Below are positions 53,311-64,000 of a stretch of 64,000 bases of DNA, piece by piece. The notes beneath the pieces were generated by a model. The model saw nothing but the letters and a program-made list of their open reading frames with translations, ran no database searches and was not told the DNA's origin. Position 1 is the stretch's first letter. Every line of letters starts with the position of its first letter. Source of the stretch: Siphlonurus alternatus (Eukaryota > Arthropoda > Insecta > Ephemeroptera > Siphlonuridae); the NCBI GenBank assembly GCA_949825025.1, contig OX463783.1, forward strand, positions 11,071,628 through 11,135,627, written 5' to 3'. A program made the translations under genes and the position numbers.

Positions 53311-54184
53311 ATTTACTTGTTATTGTCCATATTATAAATCATAATTGAATTTCTTTTCATTTATTTCCCACCAATCAGGAAGAAGAAAAACTAAAATCAA
53401 ATCTATAAATTGTGGTATAAATTATCAGTTTGAACACTTACAATAAATTTAAGAACAAATAAATTAATTTTATATTGCTTCTACTATATGGTATCAACTT
53501 AGTTCCTAAATTCATCATTAGTAATAGAAAGGTCAAGAAAGTATAAAAAAGTATAATTATAATGACAAAATAATTGCTTTATTTTTCATTCTATTATTCT
53601 AACTGTGTTTTCTCTCAAGAACATAATAAAATGTTTTTTAATTGTTGTTTTACAATTTAATTAAAGTTATAAAAAAAATACGTGAAGAAAACTGTAATAA
53701 AATACAAAACTCTACAAGAAAAATAAGTCGTGTGGTAAAATTGCAATCTCACTTGCAATCTTCCATACTTTTATTGTTCTCTTCACTTTTCATACAATTT
53801 CTGTACGGGACACTGTAATTACATTTCAAAAAATAAATTAGAAAAAAAATCTCACTTTTTCTTGTCATCTTGATTTTATGCTCGTCAAAATTTAAGGACA
53901 TGAACTGCACAGAGAGAAATAAATTTACAGTTGTTAAAATTATTTCTGCGTGAGATACGTCATGGTATATGAAATTTCTTCAGACAGATGTGGAAATAAT
54001 AAGAAATTAGAATGAGCCTCTGTATTTTGCATGATTAGGACGTGTTTAGTAATGAAATAAGTGAGTGGATTTAAATGTGTGCTTCCCTTTAAAATTATAG
54101 TTAAGTTTACAGTTATTCAAACGTTTTAGTTTTAAGATTATGCAATATATAGTTATGTTTAATTTTTAAGGTATTTTCTATGTT

Positions 54185-54235
54185 TCTTGTCTCTATGTTG
54201 TATGATGTACAGCCACAAGAGAAATAAATAAATAA
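54185..54235 (+). mobile_element. LINE 3'-end remnant
   Basis: The words TTGTATGATGTACAGCC followed by GAGAAATAAATAAATAAT parallel the end of the LINE at about 36668-36696 (CTGTACAGCC, then GAAATAAA). It looks like the last 50 bp of a severely truncated insertion. Confidence 0.4.
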
Positions 54236-55165
54236 TTATTTTATTTTTTGATATTTTGAATATTTAGTAGGTAATATAAATTATTAATGATGAACTTGGA
54301 ATTAACTATAAGAAATTTGATTATTTATATAATGAGTTTATAAGTATTTATTTCCTCTGATTGCTGTATTTTTAATTATTGCTAAAGTAAAATTTGTGCA
54401 GCTTTCTTTTTGAAATCATTTTGTATCCATTCAAATGTTTATTTACCATCTTGAATATAGTTAAATTAGATAATTTAAATTAGTTAAATTATCAACCGTA
54501 TATTAAATTATTCAACTTGAAATTTACTTATTTAAAAAAATTAAATATATTCGTTTACTGATAACTGTTTTACATGTATTATGCTGATTTGTAAACAAAG
54601 TTAAAAGTAAATAAGTGAAAGTATTTTTACTGCTAAAATAACAGAACATACAAATTAAAAATTGAACTCCCGAATACGCTAAATAAAGAGCATTGCAATT
54701 AAAGGCTTTTTTTCTTATTTGGTTTACCTGTAGGAAATACTGGATAGCTTTTTTATTCCCACATCTTTGTATAAGTTTATTATAATATAATGAAGTATTA
54801 TAAATTATAATACTTCACTTTTCGCAAATTCAAATATTTATTAATCTTCAAACAAGACATAACAAAAACCTATAAACTATAACCATTGAATATATGAATT
54901 TGAATGATATATTATAACTTATTTATATTTCTTTATAGTAAAATAGCACAAATGATTTTTGTTTTTCTCGGGTTATTGTTTATAATAATTATTATAAATA
55001 ACAAAAGTACTTTCAAGAGTGCTAAGTTTGAAACATACGATAAGGAAAAAAACATATAATTATTACACAATCCAAATATAATTTTAACCACATAATTAAG
55101 TTGGTGTGATAAAGTACCGGAAGTCAGTGTGGTACCGGAAGTGACTCGTGCCCCCTATGTTCCAG
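54236..55165 (+). other. Intron sequence before exon B
   Basis: AT-rich and non-coding until about 55100, where composition rises near the acceptor. A small palindrome (TGAAGTATTATAA and complement) lies at about 54790-54820. Confidence 0.5.
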
Positions 55166-55321
55166 CAGCAGCCTCCACCAGGCTCCTTCATGGGCTCCCT
55201 CAGTGCAGCCTCCTACCAGAAGTCCAAGAGGTCGTGGCTGCACCGCCTGCAGCCAGGCAAGGAGCGGGCTAGGGCGCCGCAGCTCCATCCAGCCGCAATG
55301 TTGCACCGGGATTACCTGCAG
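55166..55321 (+). CDS. Exon B of the unidentified host protein
   Basis: Bounded by an acceptor (CCCCCTATGTTCCAG, ending 55165) and a perfect donor (CAG-GTGAGT at 55322). It is 156 bp, phase 0 at both ends, so 52 residues (protein positions 40-91). It starts QQPPPGSFMGSL and continues into a basic stretch with KSKRSWLHRLQPGKERAR, ending HRDYLQ. An in-frame ATG at 55157, just before the acceptor, offers an alternative start if transcription begins locally. High GC compared with its flanks supports coding selection. The basic/aromatic segment could be a binding surface, but no domain is recognised. Confidence 0.8.
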
Positions 55322-55902
55322 GTGAGTGGCGAGAGGATATGGGAGAAGACAGAATGTATTGGGGGGCAAAGGAGGGATGGTGAAATCAGGTTCCAAACTA
55401 TTGAACAGGGGGTAGGGTGGCAAGAATAGGAGATGAATGGGTATATTGGAGGGCAATTAAGAATTGGAGCGTTGAAAAGAGAAAAACTGATAAGGATTAA
55501 TTAAGGTGCCAAAGAGATAAGAGAAGATGGGTCATACAGAGGGACAAGGTAGAAGTATGAGCAGATTTAATCTAGTATCACTTTTTTGCTTGATTGCATA
55601 TATATTTAAAAGTACACCTGCTATGTGCTACCTGTTAGTATATTGTAAGCCTTTTGCAGATTATATGGGTACAATTTTCTCTATAAACTTTTAATATTAT
55701 ACATTAATGCTTACAAATATAAAACAATAAAAATAAATTCCATAAATAAATTATTAGTTCTAGAAAATGTTAGAAAAATGAAAGACAAAACAGCCACACA
55801 TTCTTCCTGACTTATAAAATACATAAATAATGAAAGCTTACCTAATTTTACACTATGTAATAATGCAATGTTAATTCTAATAATTCACGTTTATGTCCCC
55901 AG
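55322..55902 (+). other. Intron between exons B and C
   Basis: A 581-bp intron, GC-richer in its first 100 bp and AT-rich afterwards. It ends in TTATGTCCCCAG. No element recognised. Confidence 0.75.
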
Positions 55903-56346
55903 GAGTATCGAGAGAAGTACGGGGCACTGTCTCCAGAGCATCACGGTCAACTGATGGTCGACCCCTGGCACATGGGGTCTGTTCGCCACCACATCCACCC
56001 TGCTGTCGTTGCTTCAGCTGGTCCCAACACCCCTCAGTACCTCGCGTACACTACTGGCATCTGCGCATGCCCCGGTACCAAGAAACTGGGCAAACCGTGC
56101 AAGACTTGCGGGAGACGAGTAGCAGGGGTGAATAAGGGAGGTACCGTCAGGGGTGGTACTGTTAGGGGAGGTACCAAGGTCAGACCGGCCTTGAACATCC
56201 CTCCACCCCCAACCCCTACCATAGCTCCAATGAGACTTCGACCGACCCCTACTTCTCCACAAGATGAGAAGAAATCGTCAAGGTCATCACAATGTGACCC
56301 CTATGATATGATGAGAAGGTCGAGGTTGTCCCTGCAAGAGAAACAG
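55903..56346 (+). CDS. Exon C: Cys-cluster segment of the host protein
   Basis: Acceptor (GTCCCCAG, ending 55902) and donor (CAG-GTGAGT at 56347). It is 444 bp, phase 0 at both ends, 148 residues (protein 92-239). It opens EYREKYGALSPEHHGQL, followed by a His-rich stretch (residues 28-32 of the exon). The segment TGICACPGTKKLGKPCKTC forms a CxCx9CxxC cluster (exon residues 54-69) that could bind zinc. Three Gly-Gly-Thr-Val/Lys repeats follow at residues 79-92, then a proline/threonine tract. The end is Ser/Arg-rich (MMRRSRLSLQEKQ). The cluster is short and unlike a standard finger, so metal binding is inference. Confidence 0.85.
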
Positions 56347-56547
56347 GTGAGTGTGGGGTTTAACATTGGAAATATTTAGCCTTCTTTTAAATGTATAGTA
56401 TATGTCTATAATTACGGCCTATTCTTAAAAACGAAGCAAGAAGTTTTAATATTATATAGTACTATGTTACTATGTACACCTCGGGATAGTTCAAATGTTA
56501 CCATTGCTAGAACCCAAAATTTTAATCGAGAGCAAGAAATAAGTGTC

Positions 56548-56758
56548 AAGGTGGATTTTCATGAGCGATTTCCAGCCTGGACCCGACGCGAATAAAGCGC
56601 ACTTGCTGTAACATCCATTGGCGGCCATATTGGGCGATTAAAAGAAAAAGAGCATCGGAATTAACGCGATTACCGGCGAATTCGCCGCCGCATAGGATTT
56701 CGCAGCTATTACGTCAAATCGCGCCGCATCGCCGTTGTCGCTAATGAAAATCCACCTT
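56548..56758. mobile_element. AAGGTGGATTTTCATG MITE, copy 2
   Basis: Terminal repeats AAGGTGGATTTTCATGAGCG and ATGAAAATCCACCTT are present. The interior (CTGTAACATCCATTGGCGGC, GAATTCGCCGCCGCATAGGA) matches copies 1 and 3. It lies 201 bp downstream of exon C in the intron and is GC-rich relative to it. Confidence 0.85.
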
Positions 56759-57741
56759 TTAAGACGTTACTTGGTATAAAGCTTATAATATACTGTTTCA
56801 AGGCGGTATATACAATTATTACAAATTAATATCATACACAGGTATTTTCATTTTTTTTTTCTAATTAACTGTGTATAAATTCTGGTGAATATTAAGCTCA
56901 AAAAAATTTACAGTTTTAGTTTGAATTTATTCAATCTAAGAATGCAATATACAGTACTAGTACATATCTAGAAGATGAGCTGCTATTTCCTAGTCAAAGT
57001 GTTGAAAATCTATATATCAGTTTTTCTATTCTGATGCTGCGAATATGCAGCTGTGTTAAAAATTAAAGCAATTAAGCTTATTTGTAGCAGTACAGTTCTA
57101 TAAATTATATTTAAAAATCATGCAAAAATGACCAAAATACATAAAAAAAAGTACTGAACTAGCAATAAATGGCTTAACTTAAAAATTGTTGTTTTTTCAT
57201 GTATACCGCGAGACATTTTTATTTCTGATCTATCTGCGGCCTTTATATTTTTCGTATAAAATATAATCCATGTAATTAATAGATATAGTTTAACAATATT
57301 GCCAAGCCAAAAAAAAAAAAAAAAAATCTAAATTATTTAATTCTTCCATTTTTTTTTAATGATTAATTTTTTTAAATTGCTTTTTTTTTTAATCAAAAGC
57401 GAATTTAATCCCGCCATGATATTAAAATTCCTGCAATTAGTTCTGTCTTTGATTACGTTTCTTTGTTATATTTAGGAAAAACATTTAATTATCGAATTAA
57501 TTAGTTTTTTTGTTCGCACCAAAATTAAAGACCTTGAAAAATATTAGAATTTATATTATAAACAATAATTTTAGATATTTAATTCTTGTGATTTAGTTTT
57601 TAGTTGCAGTATAATATCAGACGAGTTATATTTCCCACATGATATTTTCGGTGTGTTTAAAAGCTAGTCTCTTTTTTCATTTCGAATAACGCTATAATTA
57701 TTCAATAATTTCACTTATAAAAATGAACCTATATTATTATT
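56759..57741 (+). other. Intron sequence, nothing recognised
   Basis: AT-rich with several A and T homopolymers; no element or coding island. Confidence 0.5.
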
Positions 57742-58290
57742 GGGCGCGATTCACGAAGCACAGTTAGCCAGGTTCCTACCCACGTTTAGCTTAACCACGT
57801 TTAACTTAGGTGGTTTAACACGTAAAACAGAAATAGTTAAACGTGGTTAAGGTAGAGATAATGTCGGTCAGCTGTTTTTTTTAGCTCCATTTGATTAACA
57901 TGTAAACCTTAGCAAATTCACAAAAATTCTGAAATTTTTTTGAGAGGCAGATATTAGTGCCTAAAAGCCATAGAAAAAATTTCAAATCAATTTAACGAGC
58001 CAATTTTTTTTAATTAATTTATTTAAATTTCAGCATAGGGCTTTCCCATGCATGGAGAGCCAAACTAAAAAATTAATTTAAAAAAAATCGGCTCGTCAAA
58101 TTATTTTGAAACTTTTTCTATGGCATTTAGGCACTAATACATGCCTCTCAAAAAAGTTTCAGAATTTTTGTGAATATGCTAAGTTTTACATGTTAATCAA
58201 ATGGAGCTAAAAAAACAGCTGACCGACGTTATCTCTACCTTAAGCTAAACGTGGTTAGAAACCTGGCTAACTGCTTCGTGAATCGCGCCC
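57742..58290. mobile_element. Foldback MITE interrupted by a TTAA MITE
   Basis: The outer element has inverted ends GGGCGCGATTCACGAAGC and GCTTCGTGAATCGCGCCC, flanked by ATT on both sides (57739-57741 and 58291-58293), suggesting a 3-bp target duplication. Its arms carry CCAGGTT, then CGTTTAGCTTAA and complement. It is split at a TTAA by the element at 57851-58239. Without that insert and one TTAA, the outer element is a continuous palindrome of about 156 bp. Confidence 0.85.
57851..58239. mobile_element. TTAA-flanked foldback MITE, nested copy
   Basis: Ends GGTAGAGATAA and TTATCTCTACC, directly flanked by TTAA at 57847-57850 and 58240-58243. The arms contain CAGCTG, GCAAATTCACAAAAATTCTG and TAGTGCCTA with complements over about 190 bp. 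Same family as 1714-2078 (ends) and 23573-23892 (ends and arms). Confidence 0.9.
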
Positions 58291-59608
58291 ATTAGGGTTA
58301 TAGTGATTATATTACTATATTCATTCGCATCTTTTGTTTAGATATTATATTTCAATTTTAAATGTTAATTTATAATCAACAGGATTCAGTAACCGCAATC
58401 ATATGAGTCGTATAATAATATACGTAGTGTTAGTGATTTTTTTTTTAATTGAACCCCGTTGTAGGGTACTGGTTGCTGGTCACAAGTGACCTCCCGGCTC
58501 TTCATGAACCCGACCCAGCATTGAGTTTATAGGGAGCTATTAGGCCTATGATAATCATGTCTACAATGAAAAATCTGGATCTATTTCTTTTGAATATCAA
58601 TATTAATAATAATGAATATAATATTATTATGTTACTAGATTTGGTTTAAGATTTACAGGCTGTTGTTTAACGTTATATTAAAATAATATCAGAGTAGACA
58701 TGCGATCTTTTCTAATCACAACCACGGAGGTACTACGAGACTCAGTTAAGAAATTATTTAACGAAGATTTAAAGTATAGAAGCAATAAAATACTATTAAC
58801 TTTTTTATACAGCTATCAAATTAGATTTTTTATGACTTGTTTACAAATTACAAAAGATGAATTTGCGTTTTGATGAGAATAAAAACAAAAGCAAATAAGG
58901 AAATATTAAAAAAAAAAGTGGAAAAAAATTATCAGAGAAAGTGATATTTTTTTTATTGAGTCAAATTTTAAGTACTACGTAATTTTTCATCACCCATCAT
59001 AACTTTTGTTTTTCGAAAATTTAATTTCATGACTTTTATTTTATTATAATTTTCATCATAATCTAACAACGTATCGAATTATAATTTCACAGTATAGTAG
59101 CAGTAAAAAAATAAACAAACTGTTATTATGAGTAAATTTTTAATGATTTTATAACATGTTATTTAAATTACTTTCTATACGGAAGGAAATAAAATTGGCA
59201 GCAACCTTTTTCATGTCACACTGCCTTTTTTTTTAATATAATGAAAAGTAATAGTTATTTATGTAAAATCCAGTTTGAATTAAAGTACTAAAAGTATTTT
59301 TTGTATGGTCAAAACTTCCTTGACGTCAATTTTTTTGTTAAAAGAAAAGTGTCATTATTAAAGTAAAAAATATTAAAATTTCTTTAGCTTATTTTATGTA
59401 ACACCTTTCATTTACTTATTAGAAAATATTAATAAAACGATTAGTCATTCCACCTCTCTTTATTTTAACTTTAAAACTTAATTGAGTGAGCGTAATATAG
59501 TTTTGCTACATGTAATAATTATATAAACATATTAGTCTTATTACGTGATGCAGAATTATTATTTTAGAAAGAAAGTAAAAAAAAAAAAAAATACGCTCTT
59601 CGCCTTGG
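58291..59608 (+). other. Intron sequence, nothing recognised
   Basis: AT-rich. A GC-richer patch at about 58450-58530 has no frame or repeat partner that I could recognise. Confidence 0.45.
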
Positions 59609-59700
59609 AAAATTTCCCACTTGCAGCCTTGTTAATCACCACATGTCCTGTGTTATTCTTGCGGGACATGGTGATTAACAGGGTTGCAAAGAGAAATTTT
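59609..59700. mobile_element. Small foldback element
   Basis: Arms of about 40 bp contain GTTAATCACCACATGTCC and its near complement, extending outward to AAATTTC and GAAATTT. The left flank word CGCCTTGGAAAATT also occurs, inverted, in the 140-bp tandem repeat at 13.4-13.6 kb, hinting at a shared repeat. Confidence 0.6.
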
Positions 59701-60289
59701 TTGAGGTGATGACTACATTGTAATCCCAAATAAAATAATAAAAGTATATGTCTTTGGCATTAGCTATATAATTTAAATTTAGCCTTCAACGTACATGTAT
59801 AATATCCAAATCATTATTGTTAATTTATTATCACCATCACTTTAAAGAATTTAAAAAACATTTTCTTTAATTTTTTAACTTCTGAAATCGACTTTATATA
59901 ACAAATTGAGATGTATATTAATAAATGCTATTTTCATTTAGCACAAAACAATACTGTATATCATGTACAGCAAAGCAATTTTTTGTCACATTTTTGTTAT
60001 TTATTTATGAAGCTTTAAAAATAAAGTCAAAATACATTAGAAGTGCATAGTGAAAGTAAATTTAATTATAATTAAATTAAATGTTTAATTTTTATCGCAC
60101 TTCTGTTTCTTCCAATCTAAATTAGAGGTGTGAAAAAAGCTAAAATCCTTACACTTCTACCTTCAGGTGTGTTCGTAAACCCTTCTCCGAGTACACCTTG
60201 ATGCCTACATTAGCTCATATAATAGGGTGCAAATGACGTCACGATTTTTTTCTTCTTATACGCAAGAAGACTCTGCTCAGAGTACTCTT

Positions 60290-60500
60290 AAGGTGGATTC
60301 ACATGGCGATTTTTGTCGTGCAACGCGACGCGAATAATGCGTACTTGCTGTAATATCCATTGGCGGCCATATTTGGCGATTTAAACAAAAAGAGCATCGT
60401 ATTTAACGCAATTCCCGGCGAATTCGCAGCCGCATAGGATTTCACAGCTTTTACGTCAAAATCGTGTCGCATCGTCGTTGTCGCCATCTGAATCCGCCTT
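60290..60500. mobile_element. AAGGTGGATT MITE, copy 3
   Basis: Same interior as the copies at 56548 and 29606. The ends have diverged (AAGGTGGATTCACATGGCG and GAATCCGCCTT). It ends 97 bp upstream of exon D, so an apparent extension of the exon D frame to 60478 enters the element and is not coding. Confidence 0.8.
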
Positions 60501-60597
60501 TATCAGGGTTTACAAAAAGAGACCTATTGTAAATAAATGTTGTCAAATATCTCAACAACCACAAATCATCACTAATGAAATATTATTTATGTTTCAG

Positions 60598-61732
60598 ACT
60601 GGCTCCCTGCGCGCACGTTCCAAGAGTTTATCTCCAACACGTGCTCGTCTCTCGTTTCCCCCGACCGTTCCACTAAGAACCACGTCTGACGAGCACCGGT
60701 CACGTTTGGACGAGTGGGTCGTTTCAAACGACACGCCCCCTCAGAGAAGTCGATCAAATTCTTCGAGCGAAGATTCGAGCGACGAACGTGAAAAACGGAA
60801 GTCGATTCTCGAATGTGACGTGAGTGCTTATGAACTTATATCAAAATATTTAAATCATAATACTACCGACTTACAAGATGGAGCAGAAAGTGATGATTTA
60901 AGTGATAATGCAATATTAGATGATGAGGAAGAACATGATGAAGAGAAAGTTATTAATAAAAAAATTAGTAAAGTTGATACATGGAATAATACAATACCAA
61001 CAACAATACCAAGAGTAACAAAAAATCGTAATGTTACAATAAGTGGACAAAAAATCATGACAAGTTCATCAAAATTTACATCAAAAGAATGTAATGATTA
61101 TATTACAAGTGACAATGAAGAAAATTCATTATCACATAGAACAAATAGTATGCCAGTATTACCCCAATCAGATGATGAAATTGAAAATATTATTATTGAA
61201 GAAAAACGTGCACCTACTCCAAAACCACCACCTAGAAAAAGAAGAATTAAAAAATCAAGTGTAATTAAATCAATATTAAAAAAATCATCATTTTCATCAG
61301 CTGAAGATACTTCACCATTATCATCATTACATATTCCTACTTATCAAGAATTTAAACAAAGAAAAAAACAAGTTCAATTTAAATCAAATAATGATTTTTC
61401 AGATTCAAATATTATAGTGAAAGATAATAATAATAAAGGAAAGTCAAGTAGTAAAAATAATGACCTTGCTTCTTTAGAGTCTTTAAAACATAATGGCCTA
61501 AAGCAACAAAATGAAATTTTCACCACTACGTGTGATGGTGAAAGGCCTCCTCCTATTCCTCCTCCACTTCCAGCACAGTCCAGCATCTCTGCAGCTTCTA
61601 GTACTGGATCAGTGGCCGTTAGTGAAGTGTCTACCAGTGAAATTTCTCGTCAGGAAAAGCTTCTGCACTCAGATGTAGTGAAGGATTATTCCACCGAGGA
61701 AATTATTAACAAGCATGGTCCGCCCAGTCAAG
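60598..61732 (+). CDS. Exon D: Ser/acidic and proline-rich part of the host protein
   Basis: Acceptor (TTTATGTTTCAG, ending 60597) and donor (CAAG-GTAAG at 61733). The 1135 bp gives 378 codons plus one base, so it exits in phase 1 (protein residues 240-617). Segments in exon numbering: Ser/Arg-rich start (SKSLSPTRARLSF), Ser-rich at 50-62, acidic at 95-117 (DDEEEHDEEK), proline/basic at 205-216 (APTPKPPPRKRR), KQVQF at 257-261 fitting the PP1-docking pattern, and RPPPIPPPLP at 316-325 as an SH3/profilin-type ligand. A perfect GTGAGT at 60820 lies inside the frame, where codon use turns AT-rich. The composition suggests a largely disordered scaffold-like region. Family unknown. Confidence 0.85.
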
Positions 61733-63200
61733 GTAAGAAATTTCATTTTTTAAAATAAATTTTTTTATTTTTTTTTATAAAAAAGGGATAAAAAACAATA
61801 CAATTATATAAATATATCATCGTAAAATAGTAAGGCCATAAAAATATTTTGATTAAAATTAAATGTTTTCAAATTAATTTTTAAACTGGACATGTGTCCT
61901 TTTGCAATCTCACGCTCTGTTAAATTCTCGCTATATCAAAATGCAAATGCACATATTTTACGATACTATTACCATATTTGTTTGTTAGCTTTCTATACGG
62001 TTGGATATGGTTCACTTACCTGTTAGTATCTCATAATGCAGGTAAAATAAAGGTCAGTTACCTTAATAGTTTATTTTATCGGTTCGATTAATTTTTAAAG
62101 TTAAACTTTAATTAAATTGCTAAGTATTTTAAATTAAATTCAGGGTTATATTACAGCGCAGATATTGTAAGGGCAGGAATGGCTATATAAGATTATTTTA
62201 ATTAATTTTAACAATTGAATTTTATTATAAAAATAATATTTTAATTAACATCTAGAATTTTAAATTAATATTATACATAGTTCATTTTAATAGTACGTAA
62301 CTTTTAAGTTATTTAAATTTTATAATAATTTTTTACATTGCTTTTAATTTAATTAAAACATTATTTTTATTATACTTTTCATTCTAATTTAAAAATATTT
62401 TCATTTGAATTTTACAAAATTTTGAGTCTCGTAAATTTTAAAAGGTTAAGTTTTAAATGTCTGCTAATTTTATTTATTACTCACAAAGTTAACTATTAAA
62501 ATTCATCTCACCAATTAATAATTTTATAAAAATTTACATCATATTTTTCTCGATAGACTAGCTAGTTTAATATTTTAGCCATAAAAATTCCATTTTAAAA
62601 CGTTGATTACAATGCATTGTTGTTATTTTTCACTTTATGTGATAACATGTTTTTTTATTGTTTGTTTACAAAAGAAAACACATATTGATTGGAACATTAA
62701 TTAAATATAACTGTACTTAAAATTTTATTTTTTATTGCTAAAAACTATAAAATGTTAGCGATTGTTAAAAAAAACTGTAAAATATCATTATTTTAAAATA
62801 ACAATACATTTTCAAGTTTTATAAGAAAAACATAGTGTTTCGTAATTCTTAGAAAGCTTTGAACTGGTATTATAGATAAAGAAAATCTTAGTTAGAATTT
62901 AAGGAATACAAATTCTTACAAACTATATAAACAGAATTAGCATATTATAATAAATATGAATCATGCGTGAATAAATTTAATGAATAATATTGAGCCGAAT
63001 GAATAACTTAATACTCTAATAGCTTTGCATATTTATCTTATATTGTATAATTTATCAACAATATTTAGACAATATTATGAGAGGAGAAAATCAAAACATG
63101 AAAGTTAATATAATTTCTGTTAAGAGCTTTTTTCTTATCTCTGTGCTTTGAAATTGACCCCTAGTGAAATGTTATTTGTCACATTTTGATTTTGTATAAT
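61733..63200 (+). other. Intron after exon D, nothing recognised
   Basis: AT-rich sequence after the phase-1 donor. The next exon is not in the window. Confidence 0.6.
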
Positions 63201-63223
63201 TATAGTAAATATGTATACATAAT

Positions 63224-63540
63224 GGAGTATTGTCCTCAATTTTTTTTATTGCAGAAATGGATAGAGCGTGCAAAGTTATGCTACCCTGATTTTTTTTAAA
63301 TTTTTTTGAGACCTGGAACTATTTTTAAAAAATTATTGAAAGTCCTTTTTGTGACGTCACGCGGCGGCAAGTCCTATCTTTTTCTTAAGGAGCGGCGTCT
63401 CGTGACGTCACGAAGAGGATTTGGAATAATTTTTTAAAAATAGTTCCCGGGCTCTAAAAAATCTGAAAAAAATCAGGGTAGCATAACTTTGCACCCTCTA
63501 TCCATTTCTGCAATAAAAAAAAATGAGGACAATACTCTAT
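63224..63540. mobile_element. Foldback element flanked by a 23-bp direct repeat
   Basis: Inverted arms begin GGAGTATTGTCCTCA and end with TGAGGACAATACTC, spanning 317 bp, with TGACGTCACG palindromes near the loop. Immediately outside, a 23-bp direct repeat (starts TATAGTAAAT, one mismatch) lies at 63201-63223 and 63541-63563. Arm motifs (TTTTTAAAAATAGTTCC, CTGAAAAAAAT) relate it to 12843-13236. Confidence 0.8.
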
Positions 63541-63563
63541 TATAGTAAATATTTATACATAAT

Positions 63564-64000
63564 TATATAGCTGCAGTATAGAAGCCACCTTAGTTGAAAA
63601 AATTAGTTAAATTACGTCTTCAACTCATCGCCTTTACACGTCTAAAGTCTAAATCTCAAAAACACATCTTAAATTATTTCCTTCTCGTTCAAAGTGAGGA
63701 TGAAATGGAGACAAAACAAAACTTCTAACATTTTGTGCTCAATAAGAGGAAAGAAGATGTAATCTCGCATTTTTCCTTTAAAATGGTGCAAAATAGGAGG
63801 GGATTAGACGAGAAGAGCTAGCGAATAAAAGTTTAAATTTATTTCAGCTCTGGCATGCATGGAATTCTATTGAAAATCATTGAAATATTCTGTTTCAAAC
63901 GATAGGTAAAATTGTAAACTCTATATTTCTATGAAAAGACATAAATTAAGTATTTGTTGATACTTCTAAGGCAGAGTTTATCATCATTTTATTGAAAAGG
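63564..64000 (+). other. Intron sequence, nothing recognised
   Basis: AT-rich, no coding island or element. Confidence 0.5.

Noticed and set aside
55124..55456. 110-codon proline/leucine-rich minus-strand frame
   Set aside because: It is antisense to exon B and its flank; splice sites and phase support the + strand.
55893..56135. 80-codon frame overlapping exon C
   Set aside because: It is out of phase with the exon B donor and shifts relative to the supported frame.
56014..56262. Minus-strand frames across exon C
   Set aside because: They are antisense shadows of the spliced + strand exon.
60478..60597. 40-codon 5' extension of the exon D frame
   Set aside because: It starts at a TTG inside a MITE, and a good acceptor lies at 60597.

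Overview
The window is AT-rich eukaryotic nuclear DNA, most likely from an arthropod and probably an insect. The grounds are spliceosomal exons with GTGAGT donors, very long AT-rich introns, non-LTR retrotransposons, a SINE with a 5S-rRNA-like head and poly(A) tail, and many small inverted-repeat elements. A hemipteran is possible, but I cannot fix the species from the sequence. There are no bacterial features such as operons or ribosome binding sites.

One host gene is well supported, on the + strand. Its coding exons are at 40328-40444 (inside an exon starting at 40311), 55166-55321, 55903-56346 and 60598-61732. The first three junctions join in phase 0. The last donor (GTAAG at 61733) is phase 1 and leads out of the window. 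The visible product is 617 codons long: a hydrophobic/proline-rich start, a basic segment, a CxCx9CxxC cluster, a short Gly-Gly-Thr-Val-Arg repeat, then a serine/acidic region with proline-rich tracts. I do not recognise the family. A 5' UTR exon must lie upstream of 40311; a GC-richer island at 27399-27546, with an insect-type TCAGT initiator and two candidate donors, is the best but unproven candidate.

Region by region: 1-4 kb is packed with repeats (a LINE tail, two TTAA-flanked inverted-repeat elements, and a striking foldback built from GAATCGAAA motifs). The stretch 4-12.8 kb is mostly featureless AT-rich DNA with a (GA)n array and two weak minus-strand exon candidates. From 12.8 to 26 kb there are about ten short palindromic elements, a 140-bp tandem repeat and a GC-rich patch. 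From 27 to 31 kb lie the promoter-like island, two (CT)n arrays and a 217-bp element with two more copies at 56.5 and 60.3 kb. At 34.9-36.7 kb is a 5'-truncated but open LINE reverse transcriptase. The 14.7-kb first visible intron (40445-55165) holds a DNase I-like coding fragment at 43406-43672, the SINE at 45 kb, an old SINE fragment, more palindromic elements and a long (TA)n array. The intron between exons C and D contains a nested insertion whose TTAA duplication can be read directly (57.7-58.3 kb). The last 2 kb is intron with one large foldback flanked by a 23-bp direct repeat.

The most informative observations are the TTAA nested insertion, the GAATCGAAA foldback, the DNase I-like fragment that stops before the family's terminal His motif, and the unidentified Cys-cluster gene whose internal exons are all frame-symmetric. 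No CRISPR array, complete tRNA or functional rRNA gene was seen.
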